Shown: positions 28,005 to 38,442 of the stretch, piece after piece
How positions within the stretch are numbered: the first letter of the stretch is position 1
Layout: the number at the start of each line of letters is the position of its first letter
Origin: an uncultured Desulfobacteraceae bacterium
GTDB taxonomy: Bacteria > Desulfobacterota > Desulfobacteria > Desulfobacterales > Desulfatirhabdiaceae
Direction of reading: 5' to 3'
DNA length: 64,000 nt
Assembly: GCA_903953895.1 (NCBI GenBank)
Contig: CAJBLH010000065.1
Location: 45,607 to 109,606, forward strand
Made by a program: the position numbers and the translations under genes
Notes under the pieces: generated by a model
The model's database searches: none
Seen by the model: only the letters and a program-made list of their open reading frames with translations
Told to the model about the DNA's origin: nothing

Positions 28005-29411
28005 ATGAGAAAGCAAATCGCACTTTCACTTGCAGCGTTGATTTTCATGGGCGGCTGCTCCATGGCCCCCAACTACATGCAGCCCTCTGCGCCGATTCCG
28101 CCAGAATGGCCGCAGGGACCGGCCTATAAAGATTCGCAAACCACATCTGAAGCACAGGCTGCATGGAAACTGAACTGGCAGGCGTTTTTCACCGACCCCA
28201 AACTGCAACAGATTATCGAGACGGCTCTGAACAATAACCGGGATATGCGGCTTGCCATTTTGAACGTTGAAAAAGCAGCAGCTCTCTATGGCATTCAGAA
28301 AGCCGAGCTATTTCCATCACTGAATGCAGCGGGCAGCATGACCAACCAATGGTATCCCGCCGACCTGTCGTCATCCGGAAAAGCCACCCTTCAGGAAGAA
28401 TACAAAATCAGTCTTGGCGTCGCTGCTTGGGAAATCGATTTTTTCGGACGCATCCGCAGCCTGAAAGACAGTACTCTGGAAGCCTATCTGGCATCGGATG
28501 AAGCCAGGCGCAGCACACAGATTCTGTTGATCACGGCTACTGCTGGCGCGTATCTGAATCTGGCGGCAGATCGTGAAAATCTGAATCTGGCCAAAACCAC
28601 ATTGCAGAGCCAAGAAGGCGTTTACAGGATCATCAACCGTCGCTATCAGGTCGGGCTTGCCAACGAAGTGGACGTGAAACGCTCGCAAACCCAGGTGGAC
28701 ATCGCCCGTGGGGACATCGCCCGGTTCACTCAACTGATCGCCCTGGATGAAAATGCACTGAACCTGCTTCTGGGGTCATCTGCACCGGCTGATGTTCTAT
28801 CGGTAAATCTGTCCGATATTCTGGGCCCGCAGGCCGTTTCTTCCGGAATTTCTTCCGAAATCTTGCTGAACCGGCCTGATATTCTGGCGGCTGAACACCG
28901 GCTTAAGGCTGCCAATGCCAATATCGGCGCGGCGCGCGCGGCGCTTTTTCCTCGCATTTCACTAACAACCGGAGTGGGAACTGCCAGCAGCGACCTGGGC
29001 GGACTTTTCGGTTCCGGCTCCGGAATATGGAACTTTGCACCCATTATTATCACGCCCATATTCGATGCCAGGCTCTGGTCGGCCTATGACGCGGCCCGGA
29101 TCGAAAGTGAAATTGCGCTAACTTCGTATCAAAAGGCAATTCAAACGGCTTTCAGGGAAGTTGCCGATGCACTGGCCGTTAATGGGACCGTGGGTGAACA
29201 GCTTTCGGCCCAGCAGTCTCTGGTGAATGCTGTCGAAATTATTTACAGCCGGTCAGAGGTGCGATACCAGAAGGGCATCGACAGCTACCTGAGTGTCCTC
29301 GATGCTCAGCGTTCCTTGTACTCGGCCAGACAGGGGCTTGTAACACTCCGTCTGGCAAGGCTTGTCAACCAGGTGCGGCTTTATGCGGTATTGGGAGGTG
29401 GCGGTGAATAG
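28005..29411 (+). CDS. OprM/NodT-type outer-membrane efflux lipoprotein
   Basis: 468 residues. The lipoprotein signal has the lipobox FMGGC (Cys18) followed by SMAPNY, typical of RND OMFs. Motifs include WEIDFFGRIRSLKDS, LLLGS and LLNRPDILAAEHRLKAANANIG, diagnostic of the NodT family. A GGAGGTGAGG ribosome site overlaps the end of the pump gene. It completes the tetR-adaptor-pump-channel operon. Confidence 0.94.
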   Translation: MRKQIALSLAALIFMGGCSMAPNYMQPSAPIPPEWPQGPAYKDSQTTSEAQAAWKLNWQAFFTDPKLQQIIETALNNNRDMRLAILNVEKAAALYGIQKAELFPSLNAAGSMTNQWYPADLSSSGKATLQEEYKISLGVAAWEIDFFGRIRSLKDSTLEAYLASDEARRSTQILLITATAGAYLNLAADRENLNLAKTTLQSQEGVYRIINRRYQVGLANEVDVKRSQTQVDIARGDIARFTQLIALDENALNLLLGSSAPADVLSVNLSDILGPQAVSSGISSEILLNRPDILAAEHRLKAANANIGAARAALFPRISLTTGVGTASSDLGGLFGSGSGIWNFAPIIITPIFDARLWSAYDAARIESEIALTSYQKAIQTAFREVADALAVNGTVGEQLSAQQSLVNAVEIIYSRSEVRYQKGIDSYLSVLDAQRSLYSARQGLVTLRLARLVNQVRLYAVLGGGGE

Positions 29412-29498
29412 TTTTCAGCAGGATGCGCTCTGTTCATTCCAGTGTAAAAGGGCTGTGGTGGCCAGCAGTTTTACCGATCTAATTGCGAAGGAGAGAGT

Positions 29499-30452
29499 AT
29501 GACATTACACAATAAAATGCTGATATTGGTTGACGGTTCCGAACGAACCTTACAAACGGTTAATTATGTTAAGGATTTTCTGCCCGTTGATGAAACTACG
29601 CGGATTGTGCTGTTCCATGTCTTCAGCGGCATGCCGGAAGAATATCGGGATTTGGCGCAGGAACCCACTTGCGTGAAAGTCGTAGATCAATTGAGAAAGC
29701 GGGAAACGCAGGAGAAAGAAAAAATCCGGGGGTGTCTGGACCAGGCGAAAAACATTTTGATCTCAGGCGGATTTCCGGAACGGTCCATTGAAATCAAATT
29801 TCATCGCCTGGAAAAAGGGGTCGCCCGGGACATCATAGATGAAGCTAAGAAAGGCTACACCGCAGTCGTCATGAGAAGGCGGGGGATGGGGGCATTAAAA
29901 AATATCATGCTGGGCAGCGTTGCCGTCAAGCTGTTACAGGCGTTAACATTCATTCCGATTCTAATCGTGGGGCAGGCCCCTTCCGTCAAGAAAATTTTAT
30001 TGGCTGTGGATGCTTCACCGGCTTCGATGAAAGCGGTTGAATTTGTCGCTTCATTGTTAGGCGGCCTTGGGTATGCGGTCTGTATATTTCATGCAATCCC
30101 CGGCTTGGGGGCGATCCATTTCGATCTTTCTGAAGGTTGCAGGCCGGAGCTTCCTGAAGCGGATGTGTCTGATAGCTGCCTTGAAGCTTTTAAAATAAAA
30201 GTGGCGCGACTGTTTCAGGATGTAAAACACAGGCTGATCACATCCGGGTTTGAATCTGAAAAAATATCTGAAAAAATAATTTCCGGTGTGCGCAGCCGAT
30301 CCGATGCCATTGTCAAGGAGGCAGAAGACAGCGGTTTTGGCACGATTGTTGTCGGGCGAAGGGGCCTTTCAAAAGTTGAGGCGTTTTTCATGGGCCGGGT
30401 CGGTCATGAAGTTGTTTATGGAGGGAAAAAATTTACGGTTTGGGTAGTATAG
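29499..30452 (+). CDS. Tandem universal stress protein (two UspA domains)
   Basis: 317 residues. Domain one (about 5-160) begins MLILVDGSERTLQTVNYV and ends RRRGMGALKNIMLGSVAVKL. Domain two (about 165-317) begins KILLAVDASPASMKAVEFV and ends GRRGLSKVEAFFMGRVGHEVV. Both keep the Gly-rich nucleotide loop pattern, although the second ends in GRVGH rather than GS/T. It follows the efflux operon by 88 bases and may be a separate stress gene. Confidence 0.9.
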   Translation: MTLHNKMLILVDGSERTLQTVNYVKDFLPVDETTRIVLFHVFSGMPEEYRDLAQEPTCVKVVDQLRKRETQEKEKIRGCLDQAKNILISGGFPERSIEIKFHRLEKGVARDIIDEAKKGYTAVVMRRRGMGALKNIMLGSVAVKLLQALTFIPILIVGQAPSVKKILLAVDASPASMKAVEFVASLLGGLGYAVCIFHAIPGLGAIHFDLSEGCRPELPEADVSDSCLEAFKIKVARLFQDVKHRLITSGFESEKISEKIISGVRSRSDAIVKEAEDSGFGTIVVGRRGLSKVEAFFMGRVGHEVVYGGKKFTVWVV

Positions 30453-30548
30453 GCAGGCAGGAAATATGAAAACACCTTTTGGGATTCGGCAATCAATATC
30501 TGGCGTTTCCCGGCGGTCTGGCCCGGAACATCCTCGGAACATCCCCGG

Positions 30549-30684
30549 GCCGTCGTGGGGCTGACCGACATCTTCAGCGCGCCTGAACCTGAAAACCATG
30601 CTGGAGCCCAACCTTTTTACGGTTTCCATTCCCTGGAAGCTCCTTCAGGAAATGGAAATCAATGTGAAAGGCAGCTTTCTATAA
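30549..30684 (+). pseudogene. Possible decayed C-terminal remnant of a DUF169-type protein
   Basis: In one frame the bases at 30549-30577 read AVVGLTDIFSA. After a one-base shift the next frame reads LNLKTMLEPNLFTVSIPWKL then LQEMEINVKGSFL and a stop at 30684. The combined pattern (GLTDI..A, then FTV..P.K...EME.NV.GSFL) resembles the end of DUF169-family proteins as I remember them. No complete gene is present. The identification is tentative and rests on memory of the family. Confidence 0.35.
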
Positions 30685-30741
30685 AAGCGGATATGGAAGG
30701 TACTGACTTCATCACGTTCTACTGGATCTTTTCAGTGACCG

Positions 30742-31134
30742 TTATGTGATATCACCCATAAAATCTGAAGCAAAAGATTCTTTTAATGGGCCGACAATAG
30801 GCTCCAGTTCCGGCAAAGGAATTGTTCTGACAGTCATGCCGTTTCTTTTTGCCTCTTTTATGAAAACTTCCTCAGCTTTAGAATGCTCTGTAATGATAAT
30901 CTGCTTGGCCCATTCATGCTTAGCACCCCAAGCCTGTTTAAAAAGATCTTTAACGTCATGTTCGCTTGGCGCTTCATCCACCACCCGTGAAAGGACATTC
31001 CCGAGTACAAATGTGCTGGCTGCATCCATCAGAACAAAAATATCATAAGGTTCATTCTGTACAAACAAGAATGAATCATTGACTCGCATGACAATCCATG
31101 CTTGATTTACATGAAACTGATCCGGAGTAAGCAT
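30742..31134 (-). CDS. Hypothetical protein downstream of pgk
   Basis: Not recognised. 130 residues, soluble, with alternating beta and helical stretches (MRVNDSFLFVQNEPYDIFVLMD; EHDVKDLFKQAWGAKHEWAKQI) and no signal peptide. Its ATG at 31134 falls two bases after the pgk stop codon on the same strand, so it is very probably in the pgk transcript. Confidence 0.7.
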   Translation of the reverse strand: MLTPDQFHVNQAWIVMRVNDSFLFVQNEPYDIFVLMDAASTFVLGNVLSRVVDEAPSEHDVKDLFKQAWGAKHEWAKQIIITEHSKAEEVFIKEAKRNGMTVRTIPLPELEPIVGPLKESFASDFMGDIT

Positions 31135-31136
31135 GA

Positions 31137-32318
31137 TTATCCCTTCATGAGCGCGGCCACACCCGGCAGTGTTTTCCCTTCCAGAAGCTCCAGAAACGCG
31201 CCGCCGCCGGTTGAAATATAGCTGATCTTGTCTGCCTTGCCCGAGCGGTGGACAGCGGCGTCGGTATCGCCGCCGCCGACAATGGAGATGGCGCCGGAGG
31301 CAATGACATGATCGACCATATCGAACGTTCCCTTGCTGAAGGGCGTCATTTCGAAAACTCCCATGGGGCCGTTCCAGACAACGGTTTTGGTGTTTTGAAG
31401 GGCTTCGGCATAGAGAAGCGATGTGGCGGGCCCAATGTCGAGAATCATCTGATCTGCAGGGATTTCCTGTACCGGAAAAACAGCCGTAGCCGCCGTGGCT
31501 TCCACCTCTTTGGCTGTAATGCCGTCTATAGGCAGAAAAATCCGGACCCCTCTCTCTGTTGCTTTTTTCAGGATCATGCCGGCGGTTTCGATTAAATCGG
31601 TTTCCACCAGGGATTTTCCGGTCGAAAGCCCCATGGCCCGCAGAAACGTATTGGCCATGGCCCCGCCAATGATGATCTTATCCACATGCAGCAGCATGTT
31701 TTCGAGGGCAGCCAGTTTGCTAGACACTTTGGCCCCGCCGATAACAGCCACCAGAGGCCGTTCGGGCGTTTGCATCGCTTTGTCGAAATAATCGATCTCG
31801 TTTTTCATTAGAAATCCGGCAACCGATACGGGCGCAAACCGTGTGATGGCCTCAACCGAGGCATTGGCCCGGTGAGAGACGGCGAATGCATCGTTTACGT
31901 AGACATCGCAGAGTCCGGCAAGGGCCTTTGCAAAGGCGTCTTCGTTCTTTTCTTCTTCGGGATGGAACCTGAGGTTTTCAAGAACCACAACATCTCCGGG
32001 CTTCATGGCGGCAATCATTGCCTGAACCCCATCCCCGATACAATCCGAAGCCAGTTGAACCGGTCGGTTCAGAAGCATTCCCAGTCGCTCAGCCGCTGGT
32101 TTCAGGCTGAATTCAGGCGTCGCCTTTCCCTTGGGCCTTCCCAGATGGGAGGCGACGATGATTCGAGCCTTCTGGTCCAAGGCGTATTTCAGTGTCGGCA
32201 GCACGGCCTGAATGCGGGTGTCATCGGTGACCTGCTGCTGCTTGTTCAGCGGCACATTGAAATCCACACGGATCAAGAGCCGTTTTTCTGCAATGGCAAC
32301 ATCTTTAATCGTTTTCAT
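31137..32318 (-). CDS. pgk: Phosphoglycerate kinase
   Basis: 393 residues, the normal length. It starts with RVDFNVPLN (substrate-binding loop), has ASHLGRPKGK and VLENLRFHPEE in the N-domain and YVNDAFAVSHRANAS, then AVIGGAKVSSKL and GGGDTDAAV at the C-terminal nucleotide site. It transfers phosphate from 1,3-bisphosphoglycerate to ADP in glycolysis, or the reverse in gluconeogenesis. GGAAAG precedes the ATG. The start overlaps the end of the small Cys-containing gene at 32305 by 14 bases. Confidence 0.97.
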   Translation of the reverse strand: MKTIKDVAIAEKRLLIRVDFNVPLNKQQQVTDDTRIQAVLPTLKYALDQKARIIVASHLGRPKGKATPEFSLKPAAERLGMLLNRPVQLASDCIGDGVQAMIAAMKPGDVVVLENLRFHPEEEKNEDAFAKALAGLCDVYVNDAFAVSHRANASVEAITRFAPVSVAGFLMKNEIDYFDKAMQTPERPLVAVIGGAKVSSKLAALENMLLHVDKIIIGGAMANTFLRAMGLSTGKSLVETDLIETAGMILKKATERGVRIFLPIDGITAKEVEATAATAVFPVQEIPADQMILDIGPATSLLYAEALQNTKTVVWNGPMGVFEMTPFSKGTFDMVDHVIASGAISIVGGGDTDAAVHRSGKADKISYISTGGGAFLELLEGKTLPGVAALMKG

Positions 32319-32595
32319 GGCTGCTTTCCTTTTTTTCAGATAAACGTCGTTGAAGATCTTTCTTTCGGGACCATCTTCCCAGAAATCCCATCATTCCAGC
32401 AGCATAAGCCCTGTCGATATTTTTTTCCTGAAGTTTCAATCCGCCGGCCTCTGCCATGGCCGTCCGCAAACAGTCGGTTTTGTGGCAGCAGGGCACGCAG
32501 GATTCGGGTGTGTTTCGAAGACCGTTTTCGCCTTCAGGAAAGACATTGTCGAGTTTACCGAAACAATATGGTGGAAGATCGGATGACGATTTCAT
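32305..32595 (-). CDS. Small Cys-containing hypothetical protein
   Basis: 96 residues. It contains a compact Cys cluster (ESCVPCCHKTDCLRTAM, about residues 31-47) that might bind a metal, and a basic C-terminal half. It overlaps pgk by 14 bases on the same strand, suggesting coupling. The ribosome site before the ATG at 32595 is weak, so the true start may be internal. Function unknown. Confidence 0.5.
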   Translation of the reverse strand: MKSSSDLPPYCFGKLDNVFPEGENGLRNTPESCVPCCHKTDCLRTAMAEAGGLKLQEKNIDRAYAAGMMGFLGRWSRKKDLQRRLSEKKESSHEND

Positions 32596-32713
32596 GGTTC
32601 GATATGGTCAAGCATACTTTAAGTTGTTGCAAACTGCGTTTTGATAACCCTCCGGCCCTCTCCCAGCGGAAAAGACGCCGTTAAAAGCGGTATCCGGAAA
32701 TTTTATGAAGCCG

Positions 32714-33505
32714 TCAAATGTTGTATGATGCAAGTTCACGATATATGCTGGAGATATGCCCTTCGTCTGCAAAACTGAAATACCGGTTCTCTCCGATGAC
32801 GATGTGTTCGTGTACCGTGATTCCCATGATATCGCAACAGAAAATCAGTTTTCGGGTGATGGCCATGTCGTCGCTGGAGGGTGTGGGATCGCCGGATGGA
32901 TGATTGTGGGCGAAAATGACGGCTGCGGCATGATGGTCCAGGGCGGACTGGACGACTTCACGGGGATAGACCGCGGTTGTTGATAAGGACCCGACAAACA
33001 GCGTTTCAACCCCGAGAACCTGATTCTTTGCATCCAGATGAACCATCTTGAAGCATTCACGGCTTTTATCCCGCATATTGTAATAGAGATAATCGAAAAG
33101 GGCCTTGGAATGCGAGAGGATGTCTTTCTGGCTGAGCCGCTTTTCCAGATACCGATCCGCCACCGCCTGGATCAGTTTGATGCCGAAAATATTCTGCGGC
33201 CCGATGCCAGTGACATCCAGAAGTGATGCCGGTGCTGCCTCGAGAACGCCTTGTAAGGTTTTAAACCGCGACATGGCTTCCTTGGCGGCGTCCTTGCAGT
33301 CTTTGCGGGGAGTTGCCAGCGTCAGCAGCATTTCGATCACTTCATAATCGTGAAAACCCGTCAGACCGGATTCCAGGAACTTTTCCCGCAGCCGTCCCCG
33401 ATGGCCTTCGCCTTTATGGGGTACAGGGCGTTCCTTTGGCTGAACTGCCGGTGTTTCGTCCTGAACTTCCGAAGAATACTCACTGACAGATGATTTCTGG
33501 GACAT
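32714..33505 (-). CDS. radC: RadC family JAB/MPN-domain protein
   Basis: The ATG at 33505 (MSQKSSVSEY) has GGAAGG upstream; an ATG at 33562 would overlap gpsA and is less likely. 263 residues: an N-terminal UPF0758/HhH region (LESGLTGFHDYEVIEMLL, then a helix-hairpin-helix with DVTGIGPQNIFGIKL) and a C-terminal JAMM-like domain with FAHNHPSGDPTPSSDD. The family name reflects an old repair assignment that has been withdrawn, and the true role is unsettled. It lies immediately downstream of gpsA. Confidence 0.92.
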   Translation of the reverse strand: MSQKSSVSEYSSEVQDETPAVQPKERPVPHKGEGHRGRLREKFLESGLTGFHDYEVIEMLLTLATPRKDCKDAAKEAMSRFKTLQGVLEAAPASLLDVTGIGPQNIFGIKLIQAVADRYLEKRLSQKDILSHSKALFDYLYYNMRDKSRECFKMVHLDAKNQVLGVETLFVGSLSTTAVYPREVVQSALDHHAAAVIFAHNHPSGDPTPSSDDMAITRKLIFCCDIMGITVHEHIVIGENRYFSFADEGHISSIYRELASYNI

Positions 33506-33533
33506 ACCGATTCTGCCTTCCGCGCACTCTTTT

Positions 33534-34610
33534 TCAGTTTTCTGAAAAATCATCGATTTCATGTTTCAGATCTCGTGTCATCAGTTGCCGCACAGCCTCT
33601 CTCGGAGATAGCCCTTTGTAAAGAATATGATATACAGCATGAGAGATGGGCATTTCAACCCCAAGTCTGGTGGAGAGATTGTACACCGATTCCGCGGTTT
33701 TAACGCCTTCGGCGATGGTACGGGTTTCGGATAGGATATCCGACAGGCGTCTTCCTTCCCCGATTTGTTTGCCAACCGCATGATTTCGGCTCAGGTCTCC
33801 GGTACAGGTCAACACCAGGTCGCCGACGCCGGCCAGTCCGGCAAATGTATGTGGATTGGCGCCGAGTTTCAGCCCCAGGCGTCGGATCTCCGCCAGCCCC
33901 CGGGTAATCAATGCAGCGCGTGTGTTCAGTCCGAGTCCGAGCCCATCGATCATGCCTGCGGCAATGGCGATGACATTTTTGACGGAGCCGCCCAGCTCTA
34001 CGCCGATGACATCATCGTGGGTATAAACCCGGAAAGCCGGTGTCGCGAAAACCTGCTGAACCAGAGTGGCCGATTCGGCATTTTTGGAAGCGGCCGTGAT
34101 GACCGTGGGGGATTGCATCGCCACTTCCTTGGCAAAGCTGGGGCCGGAAAGCACAGCAATTCGGGTTTCGGGAATGTGTGGAAGTGTCTGGGCCAGAACC
34201 CCGCTCATGGTTAAAAGTGTCTGATTTTCAATGCCTTTGGATGCCGATACGATCACAGCACTTGCCGGCACATCCGGAGACATGCGCTGGGAAATCGTCC
34301 GCATCAGATGGGAAGGAACCACCATCAGAACCAGATCCTTTCCTTCAACCGCCTGCCTGAGGTCTCCGGTTGGATTCAGCCGCTCTGAAAGGGAAACTCC
34401 GGGTAGGAACACCCGGTTTTCCCGGAAAGTCGAAATCTGGGATCGCACTTCCGCTTCAAAAACCCAGAAATCGATGGGATAGCCTTTGGTCCCCAGCAGA
34501 TTGGCCAGGGCCGTTCCCCAGCTTCCTGCCCCGATCACGCCGATTTTTATATCAGTCGAGTTCAACAGGGGCATCGGGTTCGCCGGATTCATCCGGTTCA
34601 TCTGATTCAT
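33534..34610 (-). CDS. gpsA: Glycerol-3-phosphate dehydrogenase [NAD(P)+]
   Basis: 358 residues. The dinucleotide motif is [13 protein letters not shown] (about 24-36). Other landmarks are [18 protein letters not shown] and [13 protein letters not shown], then the catalytic Lys region and [11 protein letters not shown]. It makes sn-glycerol 3-phosphate for phospholipids. The ATG at 34610 is preceded by GAGGAAG. The first 19 codons overlap the 3' end of gyrA in a different frame, giving an odd Met/Asn/Pro-rich leader ([14 protein letters not shown]). Confidence 0.95.
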   Translation of the reverse strand: MNQMNRMNPANPMPLLNSTDIKIGVIGAGSWGTALANLLGTKGYPIDFWVFEAEVRSQISTFRENRVFLPGVSLSERLNPTGDLRQAVEGKDLVLMVVPSHLMRTISQRMSPDVPASAVIVSASKGIENQTLLTMSGVLAQTLPHIPETRIAVLSGPSFAKEVAMQSPTVITAASKNAESATLVQQVFATPAFRVYTHDDVIGVELGGSVKNVIAIAAGMIDGLGLGLNTRAALITRGLAEIRRLGLKLGANPHTFAGLAGVGDLVLTCTGDLSRNHAVGKQIGEGRRLSDILSETRTIAEGVKTAESVYNLSTRLGVEMPISHAVYHILYKGLSPREAVRQLMTRDLKHEIDDFSEN

Positions 34611-37056
34611 CCGTTTCTTCCTCTTTTTCAGCCAGTCTGGCTGCGCTGGTCACTTTTTCGGCGGGCTCCATGCCGATCAATTTGACGCCCTGGGTATTGC
34701 GGCTGATAACGGAAACTCCCCGTGTGGGAATGCGTATGAGCTTGCCGTTGTCGGTCATGAGCATCAGATCGTCGTCTTCTTCCACCAGGAGAATGGCCAC
34801 GACCTTGCCGTTTCGCTCTGTTGTCTTGATCGTGATGACGCCCAGGCCGCCGCGCTTCTGCACCGGATATTCATCGATCGAGGTACGCTTTCCGAATCCG
34901 TTTTCGGTGATGGTGAAAAGGGTCTGGCCGTGGCTCAACACTTCCATTCCAACGATGGTGTCTCCTTGGCTCAGCCTCATGCCCCGAACCCCTGCGGCGT
35001 TTCTTCCCATGGAGCGCACATCCGATTCATGAAACCGGATGGATTTGCCGAAAGCGGAGCCAAGAAATACATTCAGCGTGCCGTCGGTGATCTTGGCGGA
35101 AATCAGTTCATCGCCGTCATCGAGAGAAATGGCGATAATGCCGGCTGCCCGAGGCCTGCTGAAATCCATCAAGTTGGTTTTTTTGATGACGCCGCTGCGG
35201 GTGGCCATTATGATATGATAGCCAGCTTCGAATTTCGAAACGGCAAGAACGGCGGTCAGTCGCTCTTCGTTTTGAAAATTCAGTAGATTGATAATCGCCT
35301 TTCCACGGCTGGCGCGGCCTGCCTGAGGAATTTCATAGACCTTGCACCAGTAGAGTCTGCCCTGATTGGTAAAAAAGAGGAAGGTGTGATGGGTGGATGC
35401 CACAAAAAGATGTTCCACAAAGTCCTCTGCCTTTGTTTCCATCGCGGTCTTGCCTTTTCCACCGCGCCGCTGGCTGTTGTAAAGCGTGATGGGATTTCGC
35501 TTGATATACCCGGTTTTGGAGATGGTGACCACCATGTCTTCTTCCACGATCATGTCTTCCAGTGTGATCTCCCGGGATTCATCCAGGATCTGCGTTCGCC
35601 GGGGATCGCCAAATTCGGCTTGAATTTCGGTCAGTTCGTCCTTGATCAGTTTGAGGATTAACAGTTCGCTGCCCAGAATCTCTTTGAACCATGCGATGTC
35701 TTTCAGCGTTTTGTTGTATTCCTCGATGATTTTGTCCTGCTCCAGGCCGGTCAGCCGTTGAAGCCGCATGTCCAGGATGGCCTGGGCCTGAATCAGCGTA
35801 AGGGCAAAGGCGGCGATAAGTCCGGCCTTGGCTTCGGCAGGGGACTGAGACCGGCGGATCAGGCTGACCACGGCATCTATATTATCCAGGGCGATTTTAA
35901 GGCCTTCCAGAATATGGGCCCGATCTTCGGCTTTTTTCAGGTCGAACTGGGTTCTTCGGACGATAATCTGTTTGCGGTGACGGATGAAATATTCCAGAAT
36001 TTCCTTCAGGGTCAACAGTTCCGGACGATTGTTGACAACCGCCAGCAAAATGATGCCGAAACTGCTTTCCATCCGGGTGTGCTTATAGAGCTGGTTGATG
36101 ATGACTTCGGCGGCCTGGTCTTTTTTAAGACCTATGGCGATCCGCATACCATCCCGGTCTGATTCGTCCCGGATGAAACGGATGCCTTCGAGCTGTTTAT
36201 CCCGGATCAATTCGGCGATAAATTCGATGAGCTTGGCTTTGTTGACCTGATAGGGAAGCTCGGTGACCACGATGGTTTCGCTGCCGGTTTTCTTGTCCTT
36301 TTCAACAATGGTTCTGGCCCGCATGCGGATGATGCCGCGTCCGGTCTGATAGGCGTCGCGGATGCCGTTTTTTCCGTAGATAAACCCGGCTGTCGGAAAA
36401 TCCGGACCCGGTATGATCTGGATCAGTTCTTCAAAGCTCAGTCCCGGGTTATCAATGATGGCCTTGATGGCCACGATGGTTTCAGTGAGATTGTGGGGCG
36501 GAATGTTGGTGGCCATGCCGACGGCAATGCCGGATGAGCCGTTGATGATCAAATTGGGGATCTTGGCCGGCAGAACAGAGGGCTCAGAGAGCGATTCATC
36601 ATAGTTGGGATTAAAATTGACCGTATCTTTTTCGATATCGTCGAGCATATGATGGGCCAGGCGTTTCATGCGGATTTCCGTATAACGCATGGCAGCCGGT
36701 GGGTCGCCGTCGATGGACCCGAAGTTACCCTGGCCATCTACCAGCGGGTATCTCAGGGAAAAATCCTGCGCCATACGAACGATGGTGTCATATACGGCCG
36801 TATCGCCGTGAGGATGGTACTTACCGATGACATCACCGACGATGCGGGCGGATTTTTTATAGGGTTTGTTCCAGTCGTTACCTAGCTCGTGCATGGCGAA
36901 GAGGACGCGCCGGTGTACCGGTTTGAGGCCATCCCGGACATCCGGAAGGGCCCTGCCGATGATCACACTCATGGCATAATCGAGATAGGATTTTTTCATT
37001 TCGCTGTCAATGCGGACACTGGGGCGAATATCGGGTATAGTTTCAATCTCTGTCAT
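34552..37056 (-). CDS. gyrA: DNA gyrase subunit A
   Basis: 834 residues. The active-site Tyr is in [10 protein letters not shown] near residue 122. The quinolone-determining segment [10 protein letters not shown] is intact with Asp rather than Ser at the second resistance position's preceding context. The GyrA-box is QRRGGKG in the C-terminal beta-pinwheel ([15 protein letters not shown]). It ends in a short acidic repeat tail ([19 protein letters not shown]). As part of A2B2 gyrase it introduces negative supercoils. It is transcribed toward gpsA and radC. Confidence 0.97.
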   Translation of the reverse strand: MTEIETIPDIRPSVRIDSEMKKSYLDYAMSVIIGRALPDVRDGLKPVHRRVLFAMHELGNDWNKPYKKSARIVGDVIGKYHPHGDTAVYDTIVRMAQDFSLRYPLVDGQGNFGSIDGDPPAAMRYTEIRMKRLAHHMLDDIEKDTVNFNPNYDESLSEPSVLPAKIPNLIINGSSGIAVGMATNIPPHNLTETIVAIKAIIDNPGLSFEELIQIIPGPDFPTAGFIYGKNGIRDAYQTGRGIIRMRARTIVEKDKKTGSETIVVTELPYQVNKAKLIEFIAELIRDKQLEGIRFIRDESDRDGMRIAIGLKKDQAAEVIINQLYKHTRMESSFGIILLAVVNNRPELLTLKEILEYFIRHRKQIIVRRTQFDLKKAEDRAHILEGLKIALDNIDAVVSLIRRSQSPAEAKAGLIAAFALTLIQAQAILDMRLQRLTGLEQDKIIEEYNKTLKDIAWFKEILGSELLILKLIKDELTEIQAEFGDPRRTQILDESREITLEDMIVEEDMVVTISKTGYIKRNPITLYNSQRRGGKGKTAMETKAEDFVEHLFVASTHHTFLFFTNQGRLYWCKVYEIPQAGRASRGKAIINLLNFQNEERLTAVLAVSKFEAGYHIIMATRSGVIKKTNLMDFSRPRAAGIIAISLDDGDELISAKITDGTLNVFLGSAFGKSIRFHESDVRSMGRNAAGVRGMRLSQGDTIVGMEVLSHGQTLFTITENGFGKRTSIDEYPVQKRGGLGVITIKTTERNGKVVAILLVEEDDDLMLMTDNGKLIRIPTRGVSVISRNTQGVKLIGMEPAEKVTSAARLAEKEEETDESDEPDESGEPDAPVELD

Positions 37057-37071
37057 GTATAACTACCTTAG

Positions 37072-37117
37072 TGAAAATATTTATCAACCATGAAAGACAC
37101 GAAAAAGAGAGGCAATT
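37072..37117. repeat. Dispersed short repeat (ACACGAAAAAGA type), copy 1
   Basis: The 46 bases from TGAAAATATTTATCAACC to the CACGAAAAAGAGAGG segment match 44111-44156 at roughly 39 positions. Both copies are intergenic, lying before gyrA and between the Ehr subunit genes. Confidence 0.5.
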
Positions 37118-37158
37118 CCTGTTTTCGTGAGAGAAGGTATTTTCATTGATGAGGGCGA

Positions 37159-38307
37159 TCAGCCCTGATCATGAGTGGTTGTTGGTTCACTGCATTCATT
37201 CTCTACCAAGTATTGATAATTGGTGTGATAAATTTCGGTCAGGGTTAGAAAAACGGTCACCACCAGCGGGCCGTAAATGATTCCCAGTATGCCGAAAAGT
37301 TTGACCCCTCCCATGATGGACAGAAATACCAGCAGGGTGTGCATGTTGACCCGGTGGCCGACAAGTTTAGGTTTGAATATGTACTCCATGACTACTGAAA
37401 GTACCAGATAAAAAATGACGAAAAAAATTCCTGCGGCAAATCTATCCGTCAAATACAGATAAATCGCTGCCGGAATAAACACCACACCCGTGCCGATAAT
37501 CGGAAGAAAAGCGACCAAGGACATGATCACGCCCCAGAGAATCGGGGATTTGAGTCCGAACAACGAAAAAAGAATACCCCCTGACAAACCTTGTATGAGT
37601 CCGCTGAGGCCGTTGCCTATCAGAATCGCGCCGGCCATATCCTTGAATTTTTTGATCAGAATCATATCCTGGTCTTCCGGCAGGGGCGAAAATTCGATGA
37701 AAAAGGCAACGAGCCGATAGCCGTCCACTAGAAAATAATAGATGAACATCAGCATGAAAAAGAAATAGAATAAGAAATTCAATATATTGGATGCAATAGC
37801 GCTTGCCTGCTGATATAGAAAAAATCCGACGGTTTTCCCTGTTTCGGAGATGGCTTTGTTGACTTCATCGCCGGTCAGCACATAGTTGAATCTGGATAGA
37901 AACTGGTTGGTCTTTTCAAGAAGCCGGTTATTTGCCAGAAGCGCTTCCAACTGGTCGCTGATGACCGCATCTTTTCCCATCTGGTACAGTCCGTAGGCTT
38001 CCTGAGACAAGGCTCCGACAAAATACACCATCGGAACGAAAAGTATCAGAAATATCAGAAGACAGGTCAGCAGTGAAGACAGAGAGGCATTCAAGAATCT
38101 GCGGAAATACTGAAAAACAGCGCTAAAAACGCTGGTAATCACCGAAGCCAGAACAATAACGGACAGAAACGGCCACATCAGCCAGCCCAGCATCAGTACA
38201 GAGAGCAGTAAGATGGTCAGAAAATACCACAGCTTTAATCTGTTGACTGAACCGTTCATGGAAGGATTGCATTCTGTGAAATGGGTTACACTGTGAGTGG
38301 CCGTCAT
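37159..38307 (-). CDS. AI-2E family transporter (PerM/YdiK-like permease)
   Basis: 382 residues with about eight TM segments: pairs near the N-terminus (WYFLTILLLSVLMLGWLMWP), a soluble middle region (~95-160), and C-terminal TM clusters with LIGNGLSGLIQGLSGGILF, LPIIGTGVVFIP and FGILGIIYGPLVV, typical of UPF0118. Members include a putative AI-2 exporter and Na+/H+ antiporters; the substrate here is unknown. The start could be the Met codon at 38259, as neither site has a strong ribosome site. Confidence 0.88.
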   Translation of the reverse strand: MTATHSVTHFTECNPSMNGSVNRLKLWYFLTILLLSVLMLGWLMWPFLSVIVLASVITSVFSAVFQYFRRFLNASLSSLLTCLLIFLILFVPMVYFVGALSQEAYGLYQMGKDAVISDQLEALLANNRLLEKTNQFLSRFNYVLTGDEVNKAISETGKTVGFFLYQQASAIASNILNFLFYFFFMLMFIYYFLVDGYRLVAFFIEFSPLPEDQDMILIKKFKDMAGAILIGNGLSGLIQGLSGGILFSLFGLKSPILWGVIMSLVAFLPIIGTGVVFIPAAIYLYLTDRFAAGIFFVIFYLVLSVVMEYIFKPKLVGHRVNMHTLLVFLSIMGGVKLFGILGIIYGPLVVTVFLTLTEIYHTNYQYLVENECSEPTTTHDQG

Positions 38308-38442
38308 CTACGCTTTTTTCGGTGGTTCCTGAAATTGGGGATCTGTCGGAAACAACGCCGGAGCCCCGAAACGCATAACATACCGGATGCATTTCGAGGC
38401 CGAAAATCAGGACAGGATCGGGCAAAAAAGAACAGCCGATGG

